DNA from: Aquincola sp.
Lineage (GTDB): Bacteria; Pseudomonadota; Gammaproteobacteria; Burkholderiales; Burkholderiaceae_C
NCBI GenBank assembly: GCA_029884035.1
Contig: JAOUIM010000055.1
Location: forward strand, 1 to 13,223
Reading direction: 5' to 3'
DNA length: 13,223 nucleotides
The notes under the pieces are model-generated. The model was given only the letters and a program-made list of their open reading frames with translations, was not told the origin of the DNA and made no database searches. Made by a program: the position numbers and the translations under genes. Of the stretch, positions 6,415-13,223 are shown piece by piece. Within the stretch, counting starts at the first letter, position 1. Every line of letters begins with the position of its first letter.

Positions 6415-8180
6415 GCCGTGCAACGATCCGTGCGATCGCCGGACCGGTATTGCGGGCGCGGGCCACGGGTCCCTTCGCGATGCGCGAGGCGGTGCGTGTC
6501 GGCCCGCAGGCGCTGCTGGGCGAGGTCGTGCGGTTGCACGACGACGAGATCGTGGTGCAGGTCTACGAGGACACGACCGGCCTGCGCCCGGGCGTCGAAC
6601 TCGAGGGTGACGGGTTGCCGCTGTCCATCCGCCTCGGTCCCGGGCTGCTCGGCCACATCTTCGATGGGCTGTTGCGGCCGCTGGCGGGCCAGGACAGCGC
6701 GTTCGTTGCTGCCGGCATGCACCGGGCAGCGCCGCGCGAATTCGACTTCACGCCGCGCGTGAAGGCCGGCGACGTGTTGCACGCCGGACAGGTGTTCGGC
6801 GATGCGCGCGCCAGCGACAGCGGCCGCAGCCAGGCCTGCCTCGTGCCGCCCGCCCGCGCAGGCGTGGTGCAAAGGGTCGTCACGCCGGGCCGCTACGACG
6901 AAGCGCAGGAGGTCTGCTGGCTTCGCGCCGAAGGCGGCCAGGACCTGGCGCTGTCGATGGGCCACGAGTGGCCGGTGCGCACCCCGCGCCCGGCACGCCA
7001 GCGCCTGCCCACCGCAGCGCCGCTGGTGACCGGGCAGCGCGTGCTCGACAGCCTGTTCCCGGTCGCGCTGGGGGGCAAGGCGGCGATTCCCGGCGGCTTC
7101 GGCACCGGCAAGACCGTGCTGCTCGAAGCGCTGGCCAAGGGCTGCCGCGCCGACGTGATCGTCTACCTGGGCTGCGGCGAGCGCGGCAACGAACTGGCGG
7201 GCGTGCTCGAGGAGTTTCCCGAGCTGACCGACCCGAAGACCGGCGGCGCGCTGATGGAGCGCACGGTGATCATCGCCAACACGTCCAACATGCCGGTGGC
7301 GGCGCGCGAGGCGTCGATCTACAGCGCGGTGACGGTGGCCGAGTACTTCCGCGACCAGGGGCTGGACGTGGCGCTGATGGCCGACTCCACGAGCCGCTGG
7401 GCCGAGGCGCTGCGCGAGGTGTCGGGCCGCTTCGGCGAGCTGCCGGGCGAGGGGGGCTACCCGGCGTACCTGGCCTCGCGCCTGGCCGATTTCTACGAGC
7501 GTGCCGCCGTCGTCGAGACGCTGGGGGCAGGGCGCGGCTCGGTCACCCTGATTGGCGCGATCAGCCCGCCGTCGGGCGATTTCTCGGAGCCGGTGACCAG
7601 CCACACCAAACGTTACGTGCGCGCCTTCTGGGCCCTGGATGCCAAGCGCGCGCAGGCGCGCTTCTATCCGGCGGTGCACCCGCTGCAAAGCTATGCCGAG
7701 GACGCACGCATCTTCGCGCCCTGGTGGGCCGGCGAGGGCAACGACGAGTGGCTGGCGCTGAGGAAGCGCTTCCTCACGCTGCTCGACGAGCAGGCACGCC
7801 TGGAGCGCATGGCGCGCATCATCGGCAAGGACGCGTTGCCGTTGCGCCAGCAGCTGTCGCTGTTCTGCGCCGAGCTCATCAACGACGCGTTCCTGCGCCA
7901 GTCGGCGTTCTCCGAGATCGACCGCGTCTGCAGCCCGCAGCGCCAGGGAGCGATGATGCGGCTGGTCGCCAAGTTCATCGACCATGCCGAGGCCGCGCTG
8001 GCAGCCGGCGTGCACCCCGAGCAGCTCGCGTCGCTCGCGTCGGTGCGCGGCCTGCAGCGCATGGGCGAGGAGATCGGCGACGCCGAGCTTGCGCGCATGG
8101 CCGAACTCGAAGCCCAACTCGACCGCGAGTTCGCGGCGCTCATGCCCCCGGTGGAGGTGCCCGATGCGGCTGAGCGCTGA
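6411..8180 (+). CDS. ntpA: V-type ATPase catalytic subunit A
   Basis: 589-residue catalytic subunit; three copies alternate with B to form the head that hydrolyses or makes ATP. Domains in order: N-terminal beta barrel (about 1-75, with YEDTTGLRPG), the A-specific bulge region (about 100-200), the nucleotide-binding domain and a helical C-terminal domain. Seen: P-loop GGFGTGKT at 228-235 with Lys234 and Thr235, catalytic Glu257 with Arg258 in CGERGNE, the ANTSNMPVAAREASIY segment, and the Walker B region ALMADSTSRWAEALREVSGR. All residues needed for catalysis are intact, and length is normal. ATG at 6411 overlaps the subunit E stop; the 3' end overlaps subunit B by 17 bases. Confidence 0.98.
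   Translation: MSRATIRAIAGPVLRARATGPFAMREAVRVGPQALLGEVVRLHDDEIVVQVYEDTTGLRPGVELEGDGLPLSIRLGPGLLGHIFDGLLRPLAGQDSAFVAAGMHRAAPREFDFTPRVKAGDVLHAGQVFGDARASDSGRSQACLVPPARAGVVQRVVTPGRYDEAQEVCWLRAEGGQDLALSMGHEWPVRTPRPARQRLPTAAPLVTGQRVLDSLFPVALGGKAAIPGGFGTGKTVLLEALAKGCRADVIVYLGCGERGNELAGVLEEFPELTDPKTGGALMERTVIIANTSNMPVAAREASIYSAVTVAEYFRDQGLDVALMADSTSRWAEALREVSGRFGELPGEGGYPAYLASRLADFYERAAVVETLGAGRGSVTLIGAISPPSGDFSEPVTSHTKRYVRAFWALDAKRAQARFYPAVHPLQSYAEDARIFAPWWAGEGNDEWLALRKRFLTLLDEQARLERMARIIGKDALPLRQQLSLFCAELINDAFLRQSAFSEIDRVCSPQRQGAMMRLVAKFIDHAEAALAAGVHPEQLASLASVRGLQRMGEEIGDAELARMAELEAQLDREFAALMPPVEVPDAAER
8153..8158 (+). promoter_or_regulatory. Ribosome binding site of subunit B inside subunit A gene
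   Basis: GGAGGT 5 bases before the ATG at 8164. It fixes the start of subunit B within the last codons of subunit A and suits the need for equal amounts of A and B. Confidence 0.75.
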
Positions 8181-9561
8181 GGGTGTCGCGACCCGGCTCG
8201 AAGGGCCGCTGCTGTTCCTGCGCCGCACGCTCGACGTCGGCCTGCACGATGCGGTCGAGGTGCAGGGCCGCGACGGCGCGCCGCGGCGCGGTCGCATCGC
8301 CGCGATCGACGACGAGCATGTGACGATCGAGGTGCTCGAGTCGACTGCCGGCCTCGCGTTGCGCGACACCGTGGTTCGCTTCCTCGGCGAGCCGCCGATG
8401 TGCAGCCTGGCACCGACCATGCTCGGCCGTGTCTTCAACGGCGTCGGCCAGGTCATCGATGGCGGCCCGCCGATCGCACCGCGCCAGCGCCAGCGCATCG
8501 ACGGCTTGCCGATCAATCCGGTGGCGCGCGCCGGCCCGCGCGACTTCATCGAGACCGGCGTGACCGCAATCGACCTGCTGAACAGTCTGGTGCGCGGCCA
8601 GAAGCTGCCGATCTTCTCCGGCGGCGGGCTGCCGCACGACCGGCTCGCGGTCGAGATCGCGCGCCACGCCCGCCTGCGCCCGCGCGAGGGCGACGCGCGC
8701 GGCGCGCCGGGCGACGACTTCGCGATCGTCTTTGCCGGCATCGGCCTGCCGCATGACAGCGCGGAGTTCTTCCGCAGCAGCCTGGAGGCCAGCGGCGCGC
8801 TCGAGCGCACCGCGCTGTTCCTCAACCTGGCCAGTGACAGCTCGACACAGCGGCTGCTGACGCCGCGGTTTGCCCTCACCGCGGCCGAGTACCTCGCGTT
8901 TGTCTGCGGCAAGCATGTGCTGGCGATACTCACCGACATGACCAACTACGCCGAGGCGCTGCGCGAGGTCTCGTCGAGCAAGGGCGAGATCCCGAGCCGC
9001 AAGGGGTTTCCGGGATACCTGTACTCTGACCTCGCGACGCTGTTCGAGCGCGCAGGCACACTGCGTGGCGTGCAAGGCACGCTGACGCAACTGTCCATCC
9101 TGACCATGCCGGCCGACGACATCAGCCACCCGATTCCCGACCTGACGGGCTACATCACCGAAGGCCAGATCGTGCTGTCGCGCGACATCGACCGGCGTGC
9201 GATCTATCCGCCGGTCGACGTGCTGCCGAGCCTGTCACGCCTGATGAAGGACGGCACGGGCGGCCGCTACACGCACCCTGATCATCCCGCGCTGGCGAGC
9301 CAGCTCTACGCCGCCTATGCGCGCGCGGTGCAGGCGCGGGTGCTCGCCAGCGTGGTCGGCGAGGAGGGCCTGGCCGCGACCGACCGCCAGTACCTGGCAT
9401 TCGGCGATGCGTTCGAGTCGCGCCTGCTGCACCAGGACGCCCCGCGCACGCTCGACGAGAGCATGACGGTCGGCTGGCGGCTGCTCGGCGGGTTGCCGAA
9501 GAGCGAGCTTGCTCGCCTGTCGGACGCGCAGATTGCCCAACACCTCGAGAACGCGGCATGA
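8164..9561 (+). CDS. ntpB: V-type ATPase subunit B (regulatory, non-catalytic head subunit)
   Basis: 465-residue partner of subunit A. It shows the N-terminal barrel (EGPLLFLRR at about 13-21), the LGRVFNGVGQVIDGG turn, the strongly conserved segment GVTAIDLLNSLVRGQKLPIF and the degenerate nucleotide loop SGGGLPHDRLAVEIA in place of a P-loop, as expected for a non-catalytic subunit. DLTGYITEGQIVLSRDI and YPPVDVLPSLSRLM follow; Arg359 in the latter is the likely arginine finger completing the A-subunit active site. The length matches the family. An Arg/Gly/Ala-rich loop after the ARHARL helix (about residues 170-185) is somewhat longer than in well-known members. Start ATG supported by GGAGGT; stop overlaps the ATG of subunit D. 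Confidence 0.98.
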   Translation: MRLSAEGVATRLEGPLLFLRRTLDVGLHDAVEVQGRDGAPRRGRIAAIDDEHVTIEVLESTAGLALRDTVVRFLGEPPMCSLAPTMLGRVFNGVGQVIDGGPPIAPRQRQRIDGLPINPVARAGPRDFIETGVTAIDLLNSLVRGQKLPIFSGGGLPHDRLAVEIARHARLRPREGDARGAPGDDFAIVFAGIGLPHDSAEFFRSSLEASGALERTALFLNLASDSSTQRLLTPRFALTAAEYLAFVCGKHVLAILTDMTNYAEALREVSSSKGEIPSRKGFPGYLYSDLATLFERAGTLRGVQGTLTQLSILTMPADDISHPIPDLTGYITEGQIVLSRDIDRRAIYPPVDVLPSLSRLMKDGTGGRYTHPDHPALASQLYAAYARAVQARVLASVVGEEGLAATDRQYLAFGDAFESRLLHQDAPRTLDESMTVGWRLLGGLPKSELARLSDAQIAQHLENAA

Positions 9562-10154
9562 GCACTGGCAGCCCAACCCGTGCGGCGCTGCTCGAACTGA
9601 AGGACGAGCGTCATGCGATGCGCGAGGGCTATGTCTTTCTCGACGAGAAGTGCCTGCTGCTGGCCGGCGAGATGCTGCGCCAGTTGCGGCAGCACGCGAC
9701 ACTTGAAGCCGAGATGCGCGACGCCCACGAGCGCGCGATGCACGCGCTTCACGCGGCGCTGGCACGGCATGGGCTGCAAGGCCTGCAGGTGCAGCCCGCC
9801 GTCGATGCCAGCGCGGCGAGCGTCTCGCGGCAGGCCGGCTCGCTGATGGGCGTTCGCCTGCAACAGGCGAAATGGGAGTCGCCGCACCCCGAGACCCCGG
9901 ACAGCGTCGGCGCGTCGCCCGAGCTGCACGAGTGCCGCCGCGCGTTCGCTCTGCTGGCCGCCGCCTCTGCGCCGCTGGCCGCGGTGGTCGGCAATCTCGA
10001 GCGCCTGTCGCAGGAGTACCGCCGTTCGGTGCGCCGCGCCCGCGCCCTGCAGGACGTGCTGCTGCCCGCGCTCGAACGCGACGTGGCCGACATCGAGACG
10101 AGGCTCGAGGAACTCGAGCAGCAGGAGGCCGTCACGATGCGCCATCGCGCCTGA
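9558..10154 (+). CDS. ntpD: V-type ATPase subunit D (central rotor shaft)
   Basis: 198-residue, almost entirely helical protein forming the rotating axle inside the A3B3 head, functionally like the gamma subunit of F-type enzymes. Seen: the N-terminal signature PTRAALLELKDER at 6-18 followed by GYVFLDEKCLLLAGEML, and the C-terminal helix EYRRSVRRARALQDVLLPALERD with a closing acidic coiled-coil stretch IETRLEELEQQE. The two helices pair as an antiparallel coiled coil. ATG start in an ATGA overlap with subunit B. It is the last recognisable ATPase gene; the next gene starts 12 bases later with no visible terminator. Confidence 0.95.
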   Translation: MSTGSPTRAALLELKDERHAMREGYVFLDEKCLLLAGEMLRQLRQHATLEAEMRDAHERAMHALHAALARHGLQGLQVQPAVDASAASVSRQAGSLMGVRLQQAKWESPHPETPDSVGASPELHECRRAFALLAAASAPLAAVVGNLERLSQEYRRSVRRARALQDVLLPALERDVADIETRLEELEQQEAVTMRHRA

Positions 10155-10166
10155 AGGCACGCAGCG

Positions 10167-10649
10167 ATGCAAGTGCGCCGTTCCGCACTCGTTGCCCACC
10201 CGGCCGAGCGCATCTTCGCGCTCATCGAGGCGGCCGAGGACTACCCGGCCTTCCTGCCCTGGTGCGCTTCGGCGCACATCCTGCACCGCGACGACGTGGT
10301 CGTCGTGGCGCGGCTCGAGGTCGCCTGGCATGGTGTGCGCTTCGGATTCGTCACGCGCAACCCCAAGCGCGCACCCCATTGGATGGCGATCGGGCTCGAG
10401 GAAGGACCGTTCCGGCGCTTTGACGGCCAGTGGCATCTGACGCCTCTTGCACAATGGGGGTGCCGCGTCGAATTCGCGCTCGACTACGAGTTCGACACCG
10501 CGCTGCTGGGCCGCCTCGCCGCGCCGGTGTTCGACAAGGCCACCGCCACGCTGGTCGACGCCTTCGTGCGTCGTGCCGATGAGGTCGCGCCGTCGGCGCC
10601 GTCCGCAGCCGACCCTGACCCTTTTGCCAACCCAGGAGCCCTGCCATGA
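10167..10649 (+). CDS. COQ10/RatA-like START-domain (polyketide cyclase family) protein
   Basis: 160-residue single-domain protein. The N-terminal strand-helix RRSALVAHPAERIFALIEA and the signature DYPAFLPWC (25-33) are characteristic of the COQ10/RatA branch of the START superfamily, whose eukaryotic members bind ubiquinone and aid respiration. The last 25 residues are an Ala/Pro/Asp-rich, probably disordered tail. The chromosomal RatA gene is usually beside smpB and rnfH; neither is here. This copy lies between an ATPase operon and quinone biosynthesis genes, so a quinone-binding or delivery role is more likely than the ribosome-interference role once proposed for RatA. That is inference from context. 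Start ATG at 10167 has only a weak GAAGG site; the stop overlaps the next ATG. Confidence 0.85.
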   Translation: MQVRRSALVAHPAERIFALIEAAEDYPAFLPWCASAHILHRDDVVVVARLEVAWHGVRFGFVTRNPKRAPHWMAIGLEEGPFRRFDGQWHLTPLAQWGCRVEFALDYEFDTALLGRLAAPVFDKATATLVDAFVRRADEVAPSAPSAADPDPFANPGALP

Positions 10650-11131
10650 GCGAACCCGATGTCCACGACACGCTGCGTGCCTCGTCGCTTGCCGCCGAAC
10701 TGACCGACACGCAGTGCCGCGCGCTGGCCGGCCTCGTCACGCTGCGCCACTTCGCCGACGGCGAGTTGGTCGTGCGCGAAGGCACGTCCGACAGCCACCT
10801 GTACCTGATCGTTACCGGTTCAGTCACGGTGGCGCGCGCGGCCGGCACGCCCGAAGAAGTCGTGCTGTTCGCGCTGCGCCAGGGCGACACGATCGGCGAG
10901 CTGAGCTTTCTCGACGACAATGTGCACTTCGCGTCGGTCGTCTCGCACGGCCCGACGACGATGCTGGCGCTCGAGCGCGAGCGCTTCGAGTCGCTGCTCG
11001 GCACCGACCCGCAGATCCTGTATCGCGTGATGCGGGCGATCGTGCGTCGCGTGCACCAGCAGCAGCACCGGCTCGCGGCGCAGGCCACCGAGCTGACCAA
11101 CTACATCACCAAGACCCATGGGCGATACTGA
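10646..11131 (+). CDS. Stand-alone cyclic-nucleotide-binding-fold protein, no DNA-binding domain
   Basis: 161 residues forming one CRP-type beta-roll (about 25-120) and a C-terminal helix, with no helix-turn-helix. Seen: the LVVREGTSDSHLYLIVTGSVTV strands (split here by the usual glycine turns) and a phosphate-binding-cassette region beginning GDTIGEL with Gly84, Glu85 and Leu86. The arginine that normally contacts the cyclic phosphate aligns with His94 (NVHFASV), so cAMP or cGMP binding is doubtful. It may sense another ligand or act as a partner-binding module for a protein such as a transporter or the ATPase. AGGAG at 10633-10637, 8 bases before the ATG, supports the start, which overlaps the previous stop. 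The fold is clear; the ligand and role are unknown. Confidence 0.85.
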   Translation: MSEPDVHDTLRASSLAAELTDTQCRALAGLVTLRHFADGELVVREGTSDSHLYLIVTGSVTVARAAGTPEEVVLFALRQGDTIGELSFLDDNVHFASVVSHGPTTMLALERERFESLLGTDPQILYRVMRAIVRRVHQQQHRLAAQATELTNYITKTHGRY

Positions 11132-11143
11132 AGCCACCCGCCA

Positions 11144-11893
11144 ATGACCGACCTGTCCCAGACCTTCGGCTACCAGACGGTCGACGAGATCGAGCGCGAG
11201 CAGCGCATCCGGCGCGTGTTCGCTGCGGTGGCGCGCCGCTACGACCTGATGAACGATCTGATGAGCATGGGCATCCACCGCCTGTGGAAGCGGCGGCTGG
11301 TGCGCATGGCCGTGCCGCGGGCGGGCCAGGTCATCGTCGATCTGGCCGGCGGCACCGGCGACGTCGCCGCGCTGATGGCCGACGCCGACCGCCTGGTGCT
11401 GGTTTGCGACCCGAGCGTGCCGATGATGGCGGTCGGCCAGCAGCGCGGGCTGGCCCATGTGGGCTGGCTCGGGGGCACCGGCGAGCGCCTGCCGCTGGCC
11501 GATGCCAGCGTCGACACGCTGACGGTCGCTTTCGGCATCCGCAACGTCACGCGTGTCGAGGACGCGCTGGCCGAAGCCTGGCGCGTGCTGCGACCCGGCG
11601 GGCGCTTCCTGTGCCTGGAGTTCTCGACCCCGCACGCGCTCGTGCGGCCGTTCTACAACCTGTTCTCCTTCGTGGTGATCCCGCGCCTGGGCGCCTGGGT
11701 CGCCCGGGCGCCCGAGGCCTACCAGTACCTGATCGAGTCGATCCGGCGCTTTCCCGACCAGGGCGCCTTTGCCGGTTTGATCCAGCGCGTGGGATTCACC
11801 GACGTGACCTATCAGAATCTGAGCCTGGGCATCGCCTGCATCCATGTCGGCCGCAAGCCGATGCAGGCGTCGCGCGAAGGAGGAACGGCATGA
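11144..11893 (+). CDS. ubiE: UbiE/MenG-type quinone C-methyltransferase
   Basis: 249-residue SAM-dependent methyltransferase of the family that methylates demethylmenaquinone to menaquinone and, in ubiquinone makers, the C2 position of a ubiquinone precursor. Seen: the N-terminal helix RRYDLMNDLMSMGIHRLWKR at 31-50, SAM motif I DLAGGTGD at 66-73, acidic Asp89, the family-specific AFGIRNVT (129-136), PGGRFLCLEFS (151-161) and the end motif YQYLIESIRRFPDQ (193-206) with a GIACIHVGRK ending. Length matches E. coli UbiE. The segment between motif II and the LPLADASVD strand is a few residues shorter than usual. It is followed by a MenA-like gene in overlap, which points to menaquinone-type quinone synthesis. 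Such bacteria usually have another ubiE elsewhere; whether this is the only copy cannot be seen. Confidence 0.93.
   Translation: MTDLSQTFGYQTVDEIEREQRIRRVFAAVARRYDLMNDLMSMGIHRLWKRRLVRMAVPRAGQVIVDLAGGTGDVAALMADADRLVLVCDPSVPMMAVGQQRGLAHVGWLGGTGERLPLADASVDTLTVAFGIRNVTRVEDALAEAWRVLRPGGRFLCLEFSTPHALVRPFYNLFSFVVIPRLGAWVARAPEAYQYLIESIRRFPDQGAFAGLIQRVGFTDVTYQNLSLGIACIHVGRKPMQASREGGTA
11877..11883 (+). promoter_or_regulatory. Ribosome binding site of MenA-like gene
   Basis: AAGGAGG, a near-complete match to the anti-Shine-Dalgarno sequence, 6 bases before the ATG at 11890. It is the strongest such site in the operon and fixes the start of the prenyltransferase. Confidence 0.8.
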
Positions 11894-12831
11894 ACAGCGC
11901 CGAGCAGCGCACCCGTCTGCATGCGGTGCGCACCGGTTCGGCTGCAGCCTGGCTCGCCGCGATCCGGCCCAACAGCCTGCTGGTGGCCATCAGCCCGGTG
12001 CTCGTGGGTGCGGCACTGGGCTGGCAACGCGACGGGCGGTTGGATCTGACCGTGGTGCTGATCATCCTCGCGGCGTCGCTGCTGGTGCAGATCGTGACCA
12101 ACCTGCAGAACGACGTCGGATACACGCTGCGTGGCGGTGACAGCAGCGGCACGCGCATCGGCCTGCCGCGCGCCACCGCGCTCGGCTGGCTCCCGGTGCG
12201 TTCGGTAAGGCTGGCGATCGTGGCCGTGGCCGTGGTCGCCACGTTGCTCGGGCTGTGGCTGGTCGCGCTGCGCGGCTGGCCGGTGCTGGCCATCGGCATC
12301 AGCTCGCTCGTCGCGGCGCTGGCCTACATGGGCGGGCCGCGGCCAATCGCCTACACGCCGTTCGGCGAGCTCACGGTGTTCGTGTTCTTCGGCCTCGTCG
12401 CGGTGATGGGCACCGACTGGGTGCTCACCGACGGCATCGGCGCCGCGACCCTGGTGGCCGCCGTGGCGATCGGCGCGCTGGCGGCCGCGGCGCTGGCGGT
12501 CAACAACCAGCGCGACGTCGCGCACGACACGCTGGTGGGGCGACACACGTTTGCCGCGATGTTCGGCATGGCAGCCGGGCATCGCCTGTACGCGCTGCTG
12601 CTGCTCGGTCCGTTCGCGCTGACGCCGCTGATCGCGGTGCTGGCGGGCGCACCGCTGCTGCTGCTGCCCCTGCTGCTGCTGCCCGCGGCGCTCGCGCTGC
12701 GGCGCGACTTCCTGCAATGCCCTCCCGGCCTCGCGTTCAACGCGGTGCTGTTCCGGACCTTCCGGCTCGAGCTCGTCTATGCCGTGCTGCTGGCCAGCGG
12801 TGCGGTGCTCGACCGATGGTGGGGAGGCTGA
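11890..12831 (+). CDS. menA: MenA-like prenyltransferase (UbiA superfamily, 1,4-dihydroxy-2-naphthoate type)
   Basis: 313-residue integral membrane protein with about nine hydrophobic segments. MenA joins the polyprenyl tail to 1,4-dihydroxy-2-naphthoate in the inner membrane. Seen: AAIRPNSLLVAISPVLVG (23-40), the first motif NLQNDVGYTLRGGD (71-84), GLPRATALGW (91-100), YMGGPRPIAYTPFGELTVF (146-164) and the second motif NNQRDVAHDTLVGRHT (205-220). The pattern GPRPIAYTPFGEL and the NNQRD second motif favour MenA over UbiA. In the first motif the second Asp of the usual NDxxD is replaced by Tyr78, though Asp75 and Asp84 remain, so activity or substrate may differ; this may be a lineage trait. 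A Leu-rich stretch at 256-264 comes from a short DNA repeat. ATG overlaps the ubiE stop. No other menaquinone genes are in the window. Confidence 0.88.
   Translation: MNSAEQRTRLHAVRTGSAAAWLAAIRPNSLLVAISPVLVGAALGWQRDGRLDLTVVLIILAASLLVQIVTNLQNDVGYTLRGGDSSGTRIGLPRATALGWLPVRSVRLAIVAVAVVATLLGLWLVALRGWPVLAIGISSLVAALAYMGGPRPIAYTPFGELTVFVFFGLVAVMGTDWVLTDGIGAATLVAAVAIGALAAAALAVNNQRDVAHDTLVGRHTFAAMFGMAAGHRLYALLLLGPFALTPLIAVLAGAPLLLLPLLLLPAALALRRDFLQCPPGLAFNAVLFRTFRLELVYAVLLASGAVLDRWWGG
12655..12684 (+). repeat. Perfect tandem duplication of a 15-base unit inside the MenA-like gene
   Basis: Two exact copies of CTGCTGCTGCTGCCC lie head to tail at 12655-12669 and 12670-12684 and encode LLLLP twice (residues 256-265) within a membrane helix. 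The CTG runs could be prone to in-frame slippage, changing helix length without breaking the frame. Confidence 0.85.
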
Positions 12832-12839
12832 CGACCTTG

Positions 12840-13223
12840 GTGCCAACGCTTCGAGTGACCCGCCGGGACTGCCTGGCTGCGGCTTGCGCCGCCGCGCTCG
12901 CCCCCCTGGCGCGGGCGCAGGCGACGCGGTTCCCGGAACGTCCGGTGCGCATCGTCGTGCCCTACGGGGTGGGTGTCGGACCCGACGTCGTGATGCGAAG
13001 CGTCGGCGAAGTGCTGGCGCGCCAATGGAAGCAACCGGTCGTGATCGACAACAAGCCCGGCGCCTCCGGAATCATTGCGTTCACCGACGTGCGCCGTACG
13101 CCGCCGGACGGCCACACGATCTACCTGGCCGACACGGCCACGATGTGCGTCAACCCGTTGATCCACGCCAGCCTGCCGTACGACCCGGTCAGCGATCTGG
13201 TGCCGCTGACGTTGTTGTTCCGC
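12840..13223 (+). CDS. Bug/TctC-type tripartite tricarboxylate transporter substrate-binding protein (3' end outside window)
   Basis: The first 128 codons of a periplasmic receptor. A signal peptide comes first, with TRRDCLAAA (a twin arginine but without the full Tat motif), a hydrophobic Ala/Leu core and a likely cleavage site after ARAQA. The mature start FPERPVRIVVPYG is typical, followed by VVIDNKPGASG, TPPDGHTIYLADT and SLPYDPVSDLVPLTLL, which match the family's ligand-pocket segments. The usual GGxxD turn reads VGVGPD here. The receptor captures carboxylates or similar small molecules. The GTG at 12840 gives a normal signal peptide and follows GGGGAGG at 12821-12827; an in-frame TTG at 12837 has better spacing and an ATG at 12816 would overlap the preceding gene, so the start is uncertain. 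It may be the last gene of the operon or an unrelated unit. Confidence 0.9.
   Translation, partial: MPTLRVTRRDCLAAACAAALAPLARAQATRFPERPVRIVVPYGVGVGPDVVMRSVGEVLARQWKQPVVIDNKPGASGIIAFTDVRRTPPDGHTIYLADTATMCVNPLIHASLPYDPVSDLVPLTLLFR

Larger units (their letters stand above)
2106..12831 (+). other. Predicted single operon: V-type ATPase plus quinone module
   Basis: Thirteen genes run in the same direction. Nine of the twelve junctions are 4-base stop/start overlaps, one is a 17-base overlap or immediate abutment, and the largest gaps are 10-12 bases. No terminator hairpin is visible between 2106 and 12831. Co-transcription from the 1915-2105 region is therefore likely, which would tie expression of the quinone and START-domain genes to the ATPase. 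This is inferred from spacing; internal promoters cannot be excluded. Confidence 0.7.

Noticed and set aside
6168..8945. Minus-strand open frame of about 900 codons opposite subunits A and B
   Set aside because: Antisense shadow of two highly conserved genes; no recognisable motif and no ribosome site.
10167..10649. Toxin RatA of a toxin-antitoxin pair
   Set aside because: No RnfH-like antitoxin or smpB neighbour, and the family's quinone-binding branch fits the context better.

Overview
The window comes from a high-GC proteobacterium, most likely a betaproteobacterium of the Burkholderiales. The membrane-bound hydrogenase genes closely resemble, from memory, the Cupriavidus necator HoxK/HoxG type, and the window ends in a Bug-family solute receptor, a family greatly expanded in that order. 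No RNA gene, insertion sequence, integrase or CRISPR array is visible. Coding density is very high and no gene-free stretch exceeds about 190 bases.

Left part (1-1914, minus strand): the two structural genes of an uptake [NiFe] hydrogenase. The small subunit comes first in transcription, with a Tat signal, a C-terminal membrane anchor and the six-cysteine proximal-cluster pattern of oxygen-tolerant enzymes. The large subunit follows and runs off the left edge. A 191-base divergent intergenic region (1915-2105) separates this operon from the rest.

Centre (2106-10154, plus strand): a complete set of nine V/A-type (rotary) ATPase subunits in the order G/H-C-I-K-F-E-A-B-D, nearly all joined by 4-base ATGA/GTGA overlaps. 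Catalytic residues of A, the arginine finger of B, the stator arginine of I and the ion-binding glutamate of K are all present. This looks like a working machine. The proteolipid lacks the recognisable sodium ligands, so proton coupling is the better guess. V-type ATPases are uncommon in betaproteobacteria, which normally rely on F-type enzymes.

Right part (10167-12831, plus strand, same apparent transcript): a COQ10/RatA-like START-domain protein, a stand-alone cyclic-nucleotide-binding-fold protein with no DNA-binding domain and an altered phosphate cassette, a UbiE/MenG quinone methyltransferase, and a MenA-like prenyltransferase. Together they look like a quinone-tailoring module. The window closes with the 5' part of a Bug-type tricarboxylate receptor, which may belong to the transcript or begin another unit.

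Read as a whole, an H2-oxidising, quinone-reducing enzyme, quinone-making and quinone-handling genes, and an alternative proton-coupled rotary ATPase sit side by side. The individual families are well known. The combination, and its possible joint control from the 1915-2105 region, is the most interesting aspect, and the functional link is an inference from gene order only.
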